Assembly: GCF_004214935.1 (NCBI RefSeq)
Contig: NZ_SFCC01000004.1
Span: 399,150-463,149 of the forward strand
Source: Amycolatopsis suaedae
Lineage (GTDB): Bacteria > Actinomycetota > Actinomycetes > Mycobacteriales > Pseudonocardiaceae
DNA: 64,000 nucleotides
Direction of reading: 5' to 3'
The notes beneath the pieces were generated by a model, which saw only the letters and a list, made by a program, of their open reading frames with translations, made no database searches and was not told the origin of the DNA. A program made the translations under genes and the position numbers. The first letter of the stretch is position 1, and each line of letters starts with the position of its first letter. Below are positions 1-7,324 of this stretch, in pieces.

Positions 1-36
1 GCCCACACCCAGCACACCAGCCACACCGCGGCCTGA
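1..36 (+). CDS. Excisionase/AlpA-type regulator, 3' end only
   Basis: Reading from base 1, eleven codons give AHTQHTSHTAA followed by TGA at 34-36. The excisionase gene of the second element (41838-42068) ends STQHASHTAA and is likewise followed within a few bases by the integrase ribosome binding site. The matching tail and position identify this fragment as the end of a homologous small HTH excisionase cut by the window edge. Nothing upstream can be judged. Confidence 0.6.
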   Translation, partial: AHTQHTSHTAA

Positions 37-54
37 CCGAAAGGAACCATGCGC

Positions 55-1380
55 ATGCCACGCAAACCACGACCAGAAGGGACGCGCCGACCAAACGGCG
101 CCAGCTCCATCTATTTCGGAAAAGACGGGAAATGGCACGGCCGCGTCACCGTCGGCGTCAAAGACGACGGCAAACCCGACCGGCGCCACGTCGAACGCAA
201 AACCGAAGCCGAAGTCATCGAAGCCGTCCGCGAATTGGAAAAGCTGCGCGACTCCGGGAAGGTTCAGAAGCCGGGGCAAAATAAGTGGACCGTTGAGAAG
301 TGGCTGACACATTGGGTGGAGAACATCGCCCCATTGACCGGTCGGTACAAGACCGTAGTCGGTTACCGGACTGCGGTCTATCGGCATCTGATACCGGGGT
401 TGGGATCACATCGCATGAAGCGTGTAGAGCCTGACCATTTCGAGAAGTTGTACACGAAGATGATTGCCGCTGGTGCGAAACCGGCGACGGCTCACCAGGT
501 GCACCGGACGGCGCGGACCGCCTTCGGTGTTGCCGAGGACCGTGGAATCATCACCCGAAATCCGGTCAGCAAGGCGAAAGCGCCGCGAGTCGAAGAGGAC
601 GAGGTAGAGCCTTACGAAGCTGACGAAATTGGCAAGCTCCTGGCCGCGGCGCTATCTCGCCGAAACGGCGTCCGCTTCGTACTCGCCCTGGTGTTGGGCA
701 CGCGGCAAGGCGAGACTATCGGGTTCAAATGGGAACGGCTTGACCGCAAGAAAAGGAAGCTCCGCGCGTCGAAGCAACTCCAGCGGCAGACCTGGAAACA
801 TGGCTGCGACGACCCGAACACGTGCGGCGCGAAATACCACAAGGTGAATCCGTGCAAGGAGAGCTGTAAGAGGCATAAGCGGAAGCCGTGTCCGCCGCCG
901 TGCCCGCCGGACTGCACGAGCCACGCGCGGTGGTGCCCGCAGCGGCACGGCGGCGGCCTGGTCGAAGTCGATGTGAAGTCGAAGGCCGGCCGACGGGGCT
1001 TCGTCCTGCCGGACCGGCTGTACGACCTGCTCATGGCTCACGAGGAACAGCAGGCCAAGGAGCGGGAGCACGCGGGCACCGAGTGGCACGAAGGCGGCTG
1101 GATGTTCGCGCAGCCGAACGGGAATCCGATCGATCCGCGCCGGGACCTGGACGAGTGGAAGGAGCTTCTGCGGGAGGCTGGCGTCCGGGAGGGTCGTCTC
1201 CACGACGCACGCCACACGGCAGCAACGGTGCTTCTGCTCCTGGGCGTGCCGGAACGGGCCGTGATGGAGCTGATGGGCTGGTCCAACAGCAGCCAGGCGA
1301 AGCGGTACCAGCACGTGACGGCGAGCCTCCGAACGGACATCGCCGACCAGTTGAACGGCTTCTTCTGGGGCACCAACTGA
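55..1380 (+). CDS. Tyrosine recombinase (phage/AICE-type integrase)
   Basis: The product (441 residues) catalyses site-specific integration and excision of the element. An AP2-like N-terminal segment (SSIYFGKDGKWHG) is followed by a SAM-like core-binding domain (about residues 75-170) and the catalytic domain. Visible catalytic features are the first Arg in GTRQGET, HDARH (HxxRH box) and the nucleophile Tyr in AKRYQHV. A Cys/His-rich insert (residues about 260-305, including CKESC and CPPPCPPDC) interrupts the catalytic domain. I start at 55 rather than the upstream ATG at 49: the AAAGGA box is only 3 bases from 49 but 9 from 55, and the homologous integrase at 41819 starts at the equivalent of 55. 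It is clearly paralogous to that second integrase, although the two elements use different tRNA genes. Confidence 0.93.
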   Translation: MPRKPRPEGTRRPNGASSIYFGKDGKWHGRVTVGVKDDGKPDRRHVERKTEAEVIEAVRELEKLRDSGKVQKPGQNKWTVEKWLTHWVENIAPLTGRYKTVVGYRTAVYRHLIPGLGSHRMKRVEPDHFEKLYTKMIAAGAKPATAHQVHRTARTAFGVAEDRGIITRNPVSKAKAPRVEEDEVEPYEADEIGKLLAAALSRRNGVRFVLALVLGTRQGETIGFKWERLDRKKRKLRASKQLQRQTWKHGCDDPNTCGAKYHKVNPCKESCKRHKRKPCPPPCPPDCTSHARWCPQRHGGGLVEVDVKSKAGRRGFVLPDRLYDLLMAHEEQQAKEREHAGTEWHEGGWMFAQPNGNPIDPRRDLDEWKELLREAGVREGRLHDARHTAATVLLLLGVPERAVMELMGWSNSSQAKRYQHVTASLRTDIADQLNGFFWGTN

Positions 1381-1397
1381 GACGGAGACTGAGACGG
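1376..1397 (+). repeat. Paired direct repeats, candidate integrase arm-type sites
   Basis: ACTGAGACGG occurs at 1376-1385 and again at 1388-1397, a 12-bp pitch, overlapping the int stop codon. The second element has two 11-bp repeats at the same 12-bp pitch between int and its tRNA. The shared geometry with a different word suggests element-specific arm sites bound by the integrase N-terminal domain; that role is inferred. Confidence 0.45.
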
Positions 1398-1409
1398 GGG
1401 TGCACGCAG

Positions 1410-1441
1410 ACGGCCCTCACCGAGTCCGGTGAGGGCCGTTT
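1410..1441 (+). terminator. Rho-independent terminator after int
   Basis: A 12-bp stem (acggccctcacc / ggtgagggccgt) with a 6-base loop is followed by TTTG. It lies between int and the oppositely oriented tRNA-Phe. Confidence 0.75.
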
Positions 1442-1457
1442 GTGCAGGTAGATGGAG

Positions 1458-1531
1458 TGGCCAGGGCCGGGGTCGAACCGGCGACCTTCCGCTTTTCAGG
1501 CGGACGCTCGTACCAACTGAGCTACCTGGCC
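1458..1531 (-). tRNA. tRNA-Phe (GAA)
   Basis: On the minus strand the acceptor stem is GGCCAGG/CCTGGCC. The anticodon stem TCCGC/GCGGA closes the loop CTGAAAA, giving anticodon GAA. The T arm reads GGTTCGACCCC. CCA is not encoded. The 3' end faces the integrase at 55-1380, as expected for an attachment site. Confidence 0.96.
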
Positions 1532-1562
1532 GGATAACGCCGGCTAGGAGCCGAACGCTTTG

Positions 1563-1636
1563 CGACCCTGACGGGACTCGAACCCGCGACCTTCGCCGTG
1601 ACAGGGCGACGCGCTAACCAACTGCGCCACAGGGCC
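1563..1636 (-). tRNA. tRNA-Asp (GTC)
   Basis: On the minus strand the acceptor stem is GGCCCTG/CAGGGTC and the anticodon stem TCGCC/GGCGA closes the loop CTGTCAC, giving anticodon GTC. The T loop is GGGTTCGAGTCCC. It is the middle gene of a three-tRNA cluster read Glu-Asp-Phe, probably one transcript. Confidence 0.96.
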
Positions 1637-1650
1637 TTGCTTGTACTGCG

Positions 1651-1723
1651 TACTCCCAACGGGATTCGAACCCGCGTTGCCGCCTTGAAAGGGCGGAGTC
1701 CTAGGCCGCTGGACGATGGGAGC
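1651..1723 (-). tRNA. tRNA-Glu (TTC)
   Basis: On the minus strand the acceptor stem is GCTCCCA/TGGGAGT and the anticodon stem CCGCC/GGCGG closes the loop CTTTCAA, giving anticodon TTC. It is the promoter-proximal gene of the Glu-Asp-Phe cluster. Confidence 0.96.
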
Positions 1724-1885
1724 CCGGCCGGTCCGGCTAACCGACCCAACCGCGCTCTCAGGGTCCCCCTGGGAGCGATGACAAGCATAGGGCACGCCCT
1801 GAGCGCCCTCCAAACCGGTATCCCCTAAGCCACCCACAGGCCCGCGACCTGCGACGAGTGCCCATCGAGGGCCTAGGGTGACCAC

Positions 1886-2764
1886 GTGTTCGACGGCTTC
1901 ACACTCGAGTGGCTCGACGTCGGGGACGTGACGCTGCGCGTGCGCCACGGCGGGTCGGGCCCGGCGGTCCTGCTCCTGCACGGCCATCCCCGCACCCACA
2001 CCACCTGGCACCGGGTGGCGCCGCTGCTGGCCGAGCGGTTCACCGTGGTCTGCCCGGACACCCGCGGCTACGGCGAGTCGAGCAAACCCACCTCGGCCGC
2101 CGATCACACTCCGCACAGCAAGCGGGCCATGGCCGGGGACTGCGTACGGCTGATGAGCCGCCTCGGGCACGACCGGTTCGCCGTCGCCGGGCACGACCGC
2201 GGCGCCTACGTCGCCACCCGGCTCGCCCTCGACCATCCCGACCGGGTGAGCCGGCTGGCCGTCCTCGACGCCGTGCCGATCGCCGAGGCGCTGCGCCGCT
2301 GCGACGCCGAGTTCGCCGCCGCCTGGTACCACTGGTTCTTCTTCGCCCAGCCGGACAAGCCCGAGCGGGCGATCAACGCTGATCCGGACGCCTGGTACGA
2401 CGTCGCCGGCCGCAACAGCCCGGAGCGGCTCGGACCCGGCAACTTCGCCGACTTCCACCGGGCCATCCACGACCCCGCCACGGTCACCGCGATGCTGGAG
2501 GACTACCGCGCGGGCCTCGGCGTGGACCGCGCACACGACGAGGCCGACCTCGCTGCGGGCCGGCGCATCACCTGCCCGACCACGATCCTCTGGTCCGGCC
2601 GCGACGACCTCGGCGACCTCTATGGGGACGTGCTCGGAATCTGGCGAACGTGGACAACCGATCTGCGTGGCGGCGGCGTGATCGATTCCGAGCATCACAT
2701 GGCCGAGGACGCACCGGATGAACTGGCTACCGCACTCACGGTGTTCTTCGCCGAAACTGACTAG
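1886..2764 (+). CDS. Alpha/beta hydrolase, haloacetate dehalogenase-like
   Basis: This 292-residue cytosolic alpha/beta hydrolase has the oxyanion-side HGHPRTHTTW motif, the nucleophile elbow GHDRGA with Asp (residue about 102) instead of Ser, and a C-terminal His in EHHMAED. An Asp nucleophile followed by Arg, plus the WYHWFF segment in the cap, is the pattern of fluoroacetate/haloacetate dehalogenases, which hydrolyse a carbon-halogen bond through an ester intermediate. Soluble epoxide hydrolases share the Asp nucleophile, so the substrate is not settled. It starts at a GTG and stands alone between the tRNA cluster and a convergent small gene. Confidence 0.8.
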   Translation: MFDGFTLEWLDVGDVTLRVRHGGSGPAVLLLHGHPRTHTTWHRVAPLLAERFTVVCPDTRGYGESSKPTSAADHTPHSKRAMAGDCVRLMSRLGHDRFAVAGHDRGAYVATRLALDHPDRVSRLAVLDAVPIAEALRRCDAEFAAAWYHWFFFAQPDKPERAINADPDAWYDVAGRNSPERLGPGNFADFHRAIHDPATVTAMLEDYRAGLGVDRAHDEADLAAGRRITCPTTILWSGRDDLGDLYGDVLGIWRTWTTDLRGGGVIDSEHHMAEDAPDELATALTVFFAETD

Positions 2765-2833
2765 ACAAGACGTAGCATTTCCTGGGAAATCGATTGCCTT
2801 GTCAGCCGCGTGCAAGTACGTTCCGAAGTGGCG

Positions 2834-2876
2834 CCCAGGTGCGCCACCAGGGGGTGTGCACCTGGGCCCCCTTTTC
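2834..2876 (+). terminator. Terminator of the hydrolase gene
   Basis: A 9-bp stem cccaggtgc/gcacctggg with a 15-base loop is followed by CCCCCTTTTCTT, a T-rich tail on the plus strand. Confidence 0.65.
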
Positions 2877-2894
2877 TTCCCGCCTGCGCGGTTC

Positions 2895-3146
2895 CTAACG
2901 TTGAACGGGTAGGCGCCCGTCGTCGTCCGGCACCAGCCCCAGCATGTCCAGCAACTCCGCGCAGTCCTCCGCGCCGAGCGCTCCCTGCGCGACGGCCAGC
3001 CGCGCCCGGCGCACCTGGTCGTCGGAGATCCTCGACGCGTCGGCCTGACCGCCTCGCTGCGCGGGCACACCGCCATAACCGCTGGTCCCCGCGTCGGTAC
3101 CGTCGTACCGCAGGAGGAACTGACGAACTTCCACAGACCCGCTCAT
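2895..3146 (-). CDS. Small conserved hypothetical protein
   Basis: This is an 83-residue soluble protein preceded by GGAGGAACA immediately upstream of ATG, which makes the gene credible. The C-terminal part is helical and acidic (DDQVRRARLAVAQGALGAEDCAELLDMLGL). There is no signal peptide, membrane segment or recognised motif. The N-terminal half is Gly-rich and looks flexible. It is convergent with the hydrolase and monocistronic. I do not recognise its function; small proteins of this style are common in Pseudonocardiaceae. Confidence 0.6.
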   Translation of the reverse strand: MSGSVEVRQFLLRYDGTDAGTSGYGGVPAQRGGQADASRISDDQVRRARLAVAQGALGAEDCAELLDMLGLVPDDDGRLPVQR

Positions 3147-3191
3147 TGTTCCTCCAAGGACTTCCGGACGGCTTGGCCGCGAGGCTAGCGA

Positions 3192-3482
3192 TCAGTCGAA
3201 GCCGCTCGCAGCCCCCCGCAGAGTGAACCTCGGATAACGCTCAGTCTCCGGTTTCGCATCCACAAGGGGCCAACCGAGCGACACAGCCAGCGTGCCCGGA
3301 ATGAACCGCAGGCAAACCCGGCATGACACCTCTGCCGGAATTTTCCGGTCCAGCACTCGCCGAACCACGCCGTCTCGTGTAACAATCGACTTGCTGACAC
3401 ACCCCCGGTCAGCGCCTGTGGAGATCCCCTCCGGCCCCCGCGTTCCTCCCCCTGGCGCGGGGGCCTCTCCATTGCTACGCAA
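3192..3482 (-). other. Doubtful ORF in an otherwise gene-poor stretch (3147-3649)
   Basis: The 500-base stretch between 3147 and 3649 has no convincing gene. The best candidate is this 96-codon minus-strand frame, whose last 60 codons have mostly G/C third positions and encode a mixed hydrophobic segment ending LRGAASGFD. It lacks a clear ribosome binding site and an overlapping frame (3185-3562) is equally open. No family is recognised. Confidence 0.25.
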
Positions 3483-3649
3483 TGTTTTCGATCACTTCTC
3501 ATACCGTGCGGAGAAATCGCAGCCGGACTACTGCGGGTTAATGATCGACGTAAAATGATCACCGAATTGGCCGCTTGTATCCGGTTGGTTGCTTACCGTC
3601 GGTGTGTCCCGGGTCACATCAAGGTTTCCGTCGAGACGGAACCGTTACC

Positions 3650-4129
3650 ATGGCCGGCGTGCCTCTTCCCTCACTCGGACGCCGGAGCAGCCGGACCGAC
3701 CTCAAACCGGTCAACCCCGGCCGTCACCGCAACAGCCCCGCCCGCGAGGCAGCCAGCACGGTCGAGGACCACGAGCTGACCAGCTACCTCGCCGCGCTCG
3801 CCCCGGAATCGGACCCGGAGAGCACCGGCGGCGGCCGCCGCTTCGGCGAAGCCCAGGTCTTCCAGCTGCGGATGAACCTGATCGCCAGCGAGCAGCTGAA
3901 GGAGATCGCCGACGCCCGCGACCTCTCGCCGCAGGCGCTGGCGCTGGAGTGGGTCCTGGAGCGCCTGAACTGGGAATCGCAGGCCGCGTCCTCCTACGAC
4001 CGGCAGCAGCAGCCCGAGACCCGTCGCGGCAGCCTCGACGACGAGCCCCACACCGACCAGTTCCACTTCAGCGAGGACGACTTCCCCGCCGAGGACTGGG
4101 ACCCCAAGCCCGTCAGCGGCAGGCTGTAG
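3650..4129 (+). CDS. Ribbon-helix-helix-like hypothetical protein
   Basis: The 159-residue protein has a basic, disordered N-terminus (residues 1-60) and an acidic C-terminus. Between them lies a central segment FQLRMNLIASEQLKEIADARD and the helix SPQALALEWVLERLNW. A short strand followed by two helices of this kind resembles the CopG/Arc ribbon-helix-helix fold, which suggests a DNA-binding role; no DNA target is visible. The start at ATG 3650 is preferred because the longer frame upstream has no ribosome binding site, but the GTG at 3659 is possible. The gene ends just before a strong bidirectional terminator shared with the cold-shock gene. Confidence 0.55.
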   Translation: MAGVPLPSLGRRSSRTDLKPVNPGRHRNSPAREAASTVEDHELTSYLAALAPESDPESTGGGRRFGEAQVFQLRMNLIASEQLKEIADARDLSPQALALEWVLERLNWESQAASSYDRQQQPETRRGSLDDEPHTDQFHFSEDDFPAEDWDPKPVSGRL

Positions 4130-4144
4130 CGCCCCACGACGACA

Positions 4145-4176
4145 GAGCCCCCGGCGGACGGATCCGCCGGGGGCTC
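4145..4176. terminator. Bidirectional terminator
   Basis: A perfect 14-bp stem gagcccccggcgga/tccgccgggggctc with a CGGA tetraloop lies between the convergent genes ending at 4129 and 4197. Confidence 0.8.
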
Positions 4177-4196
4177 GACTACGTCAGTGGCCTACG

Positions 4197-4400
4197 TCAG
4201 ATGACGCGCACCTTCTGTGCCTGCGGGCCCTTCTGACCCTGGCCCACCTCGAACTCCACTCGCTGGTTCTCCTCGAGGGTGCGGAAGCCGCGCCCGTCGA
4301 TCTCCGAGTAGTGCACGAACACGTCGCCCTCGCCGCCGTCCTGGGCAATGAAGCCGAAGCCCTTCTCGGCGTTGAACCACTTCACAGTGCCTTGCGCCAC
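4197..4400 (-). CDS. csp: Cold-shock protein (CspA family)
   Basis: The 67-residue product is a single cold-shock domain, an OB-fold that binds single-stranded RNA and DNA and acts as an RNA chaperone. The RNP1 motif KGFGFI (residues 14-19) and RNP2 VFVHYS (residues 27-32) are intact, and the start is [10 protein letters not shown], the usual family beginning. A region of about 370 bases upstream (to 4768) has no gene and must contain its promoter and leader, as well as those of the divergent L,D-transpeptidase. Homologues are regulated by temperature or growth phase; no such signal is provable here. Confidence 0.95.
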   Translation of the reverse strand: MAQGTVKWFNAEKGFGFIAQDGGEGDVFVHYSEIDGRGFRTLEENQRVEFEVGQGQKGPQAQKVRVI

Positions 4401-4676
4401 CGCTTAACTCCTCGTTACAGATCCGCATGAGCAGCACCGGAGTACTACCCGAGCCGTCCCGGGCGGTTCCAACGAGTCGAGCGAAGAGCTACAGGTGCGG
4501 CTCATGGCTCGCGTCAGAAGTTCCGCGAGTAGTGAAGCCACGAACACGCAAAACGACGGCCTGGCAGCAGCCTACCGGGATTCGACGGAATCTGAACCCC
4601 ACCGAGACACCGAGATCGGGGAATGCGCCAAGGTCACCGGAACGTTGTAACGCGCCGCACACGGACCCCTCTTCAT

Positions 4677-4692
4677 TGTGACGCGAGTCACA
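4677..4692 (+). promoter_or_regulatory. CRP/GlxR-type palindrome upstream of the L,D-transpeptidase
   Basis: TGTGACGCGAGTCACA is a perfect inverted repeat matching the TGTGA-N6-TCACA half-site spacing of CRP-family regulators. It sits 77-92 bases before the GTG at 4769. No CRP-family gene lies in the window; binding is inferred. Confidence 0.5.
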
Positions 4693-4768
4693 TTCATGAA
4701 GGTCAACGTCGTAGCCCGATAGGACGTCACCTGGACACGGGGAGCACTCGGGGAGATAGGGGAGCACG

Positions 4769-5953
4769 GTGACATCACGAACCACCCGCGGTCGGATCCT
4801 TGCCGGGATCGCGCTGGCCGGCGTACTCGCGCTGAGCGCGTGTTCCGGTGGCGGCGCAACGCCTTCCGCGCCAGACCCGGCGGGTGGCGATTCGCCTGCC
4901 GCGCCGGCGAAGCTGACCGTGCAGCCGGCGGGTGGCGCGCGGGACGTGGCTCCTGCCGACCCCGTCCAGGTCAGCGTCGCCGACGGCGCACTCGAGTCGG
5001 TCACCCTCACCAATCCGGACGGCAAGCAGGTGGCGGGGCAGGTCTCGCCGGACAAGCGCTCGTGGACCAGCTCCGAACCGCTCGGCTTCGGCAAGACCTA
5101 CACGTGGTCCGGCACGGCCGTCGGCACCGACGGCGCACGCGTCCCGGTCGGCGGCGCGTTCACCACGGTGACCCCGAAGCGCAAGGAACACGGCAAGCTC
5201 AACGTCGGCGACGGCCAGACCTACGGCATCGCCATGCCGATCAGCGTCACCTTCGACAAGCCGGTCAAGGACAAGGCCGCCGTGGAGAAGGCGCTCACGG
5301 TCGAGAGCACGCCGAAGACCGAGGGCTCGTGGGCGTGGCTGGAGGGCGACACGTCGGTGCACTGGCGGCCGAAGGAGTACTGGAAGCCGAACACCCAGGT
5401 GAAGGTCACCGCCAAGCTGTACGGCCTCAAGGTCGGCGAGGGCGTCTACGGCGACGAGGACGTCTCGGCGAGCTTCACGATCGGACGGTCGCAGATCGTC
5501 AAGGGCAACACCCAGACCCACCGCATGCAGGTCATCCGCGACGGCCAGCAGGTCGCCGACTACCCGGTGAGCTACGGCCTGGACTCCGACCCCGGCCGGG
5601 TCACCAAGAGCGGCACGCACGTGGTGATGTCCAAGCACTCGACCTACTTCATGAACAACGCCCGCTACGACTACGAGAACTTCAAGGTCAACTGGGCGGT
5701 GCGGATCTCCAACAACGGCGAGTTCACCCACGCGGCGCCGTGGTCGGTCGGCGACCAGGGCAAGCGCAACGTCTCGCACGGCTGCCTGAACATGTCCGAC
5801 GCCAACGCCAAGGCGTACTACGACAGCGTGCTCACCGGCGACCCGGTGGAGATCGAGGGCAGCACGCAGAAGCTGGGCCCCAAGGACGGCGACTACCACG
5901 ACTGGACCTACAGCTGGGACGAGTGGCTCGCGAAGTCGGCACTCAACCGGTAG
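4769..5953 (+). CDS. L,D-transpeptidase lipoprotein (YkuD, LdtMt2-like)
   Basis: The 394-residue product is an envelope enzyme that makes 3-3 cross-links in peptidoglycan. A lipoprotein signal ends in the lipobox LSAC with acylated Cys25. Residues about 45-145 and 150-235 form two Ig-like domains as in mycobacterial Ldt proteins, followed by the YkuD catalytic domain (about 240-370). The catalytic box HGCLN is at residues 337-341 with nucleophile Cys339. The tail after the catalytic domain (WTYSWDEW) is also typical of the LdtMt2 group. The GTG start gives a correct signal peptide. A CRP-like palindrome precedes it. It is followed by a small secreted protein gene. Confidence 0.93.
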   Translation: MTSRTTRGRILAGIALAGVLALSACSGGGATPSAPDPAGGDSPAAPAKLTVQPAGGARDVAPADPVQVSVADGALESVTLTNPDGKQVAGQVSPDKRSWTSSEPLGFGKTYTWSGTAVGTDGARVPVGGAFTTVTPKRKEHGKLNVGDGQTYGIAMPISVTFDKPVKDKAAVEKALTVESTPKTEGSWAWLEGDTSVHWRPKEYWKPNTQVKVTAKLYGLKVGEGVYGDEDVSASFTIGRSQIVKGNTQTHRMQVIRDGQQVADYPVSYGLDSDPGRVTKSGTHVVMSKHSTYFMNNARYDYENFKVNWAVRISNNGEFTHAAPWSVGDQGKRNVSHGCLNMSDANAKAYYDSVLTGDPVEIEGSTQKLGPKDGDYHDWTYSWDEWLAKSALNR

Positions 5954-6027
5954 AAAATTGCCTGCAACCATGAGCAGCACTCGCCGCATGTCTGACTACG
6001 CAAGAGATCGCAACAGAAGGAGCAGTC

Positions 6028-6345
6028 TTGCGTACACGACTCGTGCTGGCAGCGGGAGCGCTGCTCATCGGTGGCGGCATCGCCGTGGCGGTGCCCGCTC
6101 TGGCGGCGGAGAACCCGCCGGCGCCGGCCCCGCCCGCGCCGACCGTCACCCAGGCACCCACCCAGGCTCCGCCGGAGCCGACCGCCGCCCCGGCTCCCCC
6201 GGAACCGCCCCGGGCCGAGCCGACGCGGACGCGCCCGGGGACGCCCGCACCCGCGGAGCAGCGGCCGACCGCGGCGCCGGCGGTGCCGAGGGCGATTCCG
6301 GCCGGGCCGACCGGTGATCAGGCGCCGGAGATCCTCGAGCCGTAA
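6028..6345 (+). CDS. Small secreted Pro-rich protein
   Basis: The 105-residue protein has a cleavable signal peptide (hydrophobic stretch 6-20, AxA site at PALAAEN) followed by about 80 residues dominated by Pro, Ala, Thr and Glu with no globular domain. It begins at TTG with AGAAGGAG just upstream. Such sequences are usually unfolded wall-spanning or secreted polypeptides. The following sigma-factor gene begins only 4 bases after its stop, so they are likely co-transcribed. A very similar Pro-rich composition recurs in the anti-sigma-like protein at 6883-7305. Confidence 0.65.
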   Translation: MRTRLVLAAGALLIGGGIAVAVPALAAENPPAPAPPAPTVTQAPTQAPPEPTAAPAPPEPPRAEPTRTRPGTPAPAEQRPTAAPAVPRAIPAGPTGDQAPEILEP

Positions 6346-6349
6346 CCGG

Positions 6350-6913
6350 GTGGCGCGCGACCACACCAGGGGAACCGGGCAGGGCTCGCCGTACGACGGC
6401 GAGTTCGCCCGGTTCTTCGACGCGCGCGTACACCAGCTGCGCTCGACCGCGTACCTGCTGTGCGGCGACTGGCACCAGGCCGAGGACCTCACGCAGGCGA
6501 CGCTGCTCAAGCTGTACCTGGCCTGGCCGAGGCTGACCGGCCGCGACCGGCTGGACGCCTACGCCAGGCAGGTACTGACCAGGACTTTCCTCGCCGAGCG
6601 GCGCAGGCCGTGGCGGCGGGAGAAACCGGCGGAGGAACTGCCGGACGACGTGAGCGTCGACGGGCCCGCACCGGAGGAACGCATGGTGGTGCTGCGGGCA
6701 CTGGCGGCGGTGCCGCCCAAGCAGCGGGCCGTGCTGGTCCTGCGGTTCTGGCAGGACCTCGGCGTCGAGGAGACCGCGGCCGCGCTGAGTTGCTCGGTCG
6801 GCAACGTGAAGAGTCAGACGGCTCGTGGCCTGGCGACACTGCGTGCGAGGCTCGGGCCCAGCTACGGATCGGAGGTGAACGCATGGCAGACGAGCACATC
6901 AGGAACGTCCTAG
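6350..6913 (+). CDS. ECF sigma factor (SigE/SigM-like)
   Basis: The 187-residue protein has region 2 (FARFFDARVHQLRSTAYLLCGDWHQAEDLTQAT) and region 4 (LPPKQRAVLVLRFWQDLG...SVGNVKSQTARGL), as in the SigE family of small actinobacterial ECF factors. It would direct RNA polymerase to envelope- or stress-type promoters. I place the start at GTG 6350 because sigma region 2 begins shortly after, although the same frame is open far upstream. The last 31 bases overlap the next gene, which encodes a membrane protein with the layout of an anti-sigma factor. Confidence 0.85.
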   Translation: MARDHTRGTGQGSPYDGEFARFFDARVHQLRSTAYLLCGDWHQAEDLTQATLLKLYLAWPRLTGRDRLDAYARQVLTRTFLAERRRPWRREKPAEELPDDVSVDGPAPEERMVVLRALAAVPPKQRAVLVLRFWQDLGVEETAAALSCSVGNVKSQTARGLATLRARLGPSYGSEVNAWQTSTSGTS

Positions 6914-7305
6914 CCCGCACGGGCGCGGCGGACGGCCCGCCGCTGGGCGTCCACCTCGACGACATCGTCAGCCGGGGCGGCCGGATCCGCCGCCGTCGCA
7001 AGCTGGCCACGATCGTCGGCAGCGCGAGCGCGACGGCCGGGGTCATCGTGGCGGTCGCGTTCTGGCTCACCCCCGGGCCACCGGAGCACGTCCAGCCAGC
7101 CGCTCCCCCGCCACCGGCCCCGCCCGCGCCCATCGTGATCCCGCAGGAGTCCATGCCGGTGCCACCGGAGCCGCCGTCCCAGGCACCCACGCGGACGAGA
7201 ACACCCGAGCCGACCAGCACCCGCCAGCCGCCACCGCCGAGGGCCCGGCCGGACGCGCGCACGCCGTCGAGCGCGCCGACCGAACCGGGCCTGCCACCCG
7301 GCTGA
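6883..7305 (+). CDS. Membrane-anchored anti-sigma-like protein with Pro-rich exterior
   Basis: The 140-residue protein has a short cytosolic part (residues 1-45, basic near the membrane: RRRRK), one transmembrane helix (about 46-65) and a Pro/Thr/Arg-rich extracytoplasmic tail. The start at ATG 6883 has GGAGGTGAAC in front and overlaps the sigma gene. Position, overlap and topology fit a cognate regulator of the ECF sigma factor. The N-terminal 45 residues lack a recognisable zinc-binding HxxxCxxC anti-sigma motif, so the role is inferred from context. Confidence 0.6.
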   Translation: MADEHIRNVLARTGAADGPPLGVHLDDIVSRGGRIRRRRKLATIVGSASATAGVIVAVAFWLTPGPPEHVQPAAPPPPAPPAPIVIPQESMPVPPEPPSQAPTRTRTPEPTSTRQPPPPRARPDARTPSSAPTEPGLPPG

Positions 7306-7324
7306 GGTCTGGCAGGGTAGGCCC

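Larger units (their letters stand above)
1..1457. mobile_element. Integrase end of an integrative element in tRNA-Phe (partial)
   Basis: The segment holds the last codons of an excisionase gene, a complete tyrosine integrase, a pair of short direct repeats and a terminator, and stops at the 3' end of tRNA-Phe. The order xis-int-repeats-tRNA, with int converging on the tRNA, is the same as in the complete element at 40285-49155, whose boundaries can be seen. The distal end and second attachment site lie outside the window, so the length is unknown. Known actinomycete elements such as pMEA100 and pSE211 use tRNA-Phe; relationship to those is inference. Confidence 0.75.

Noticed and set aside
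1544..3076. Long minus-strand open frame (510 codons)
   Set aside because: It crosses three tRNA genes and the hydrolase gene on the other strand; a GC-frame shadow.
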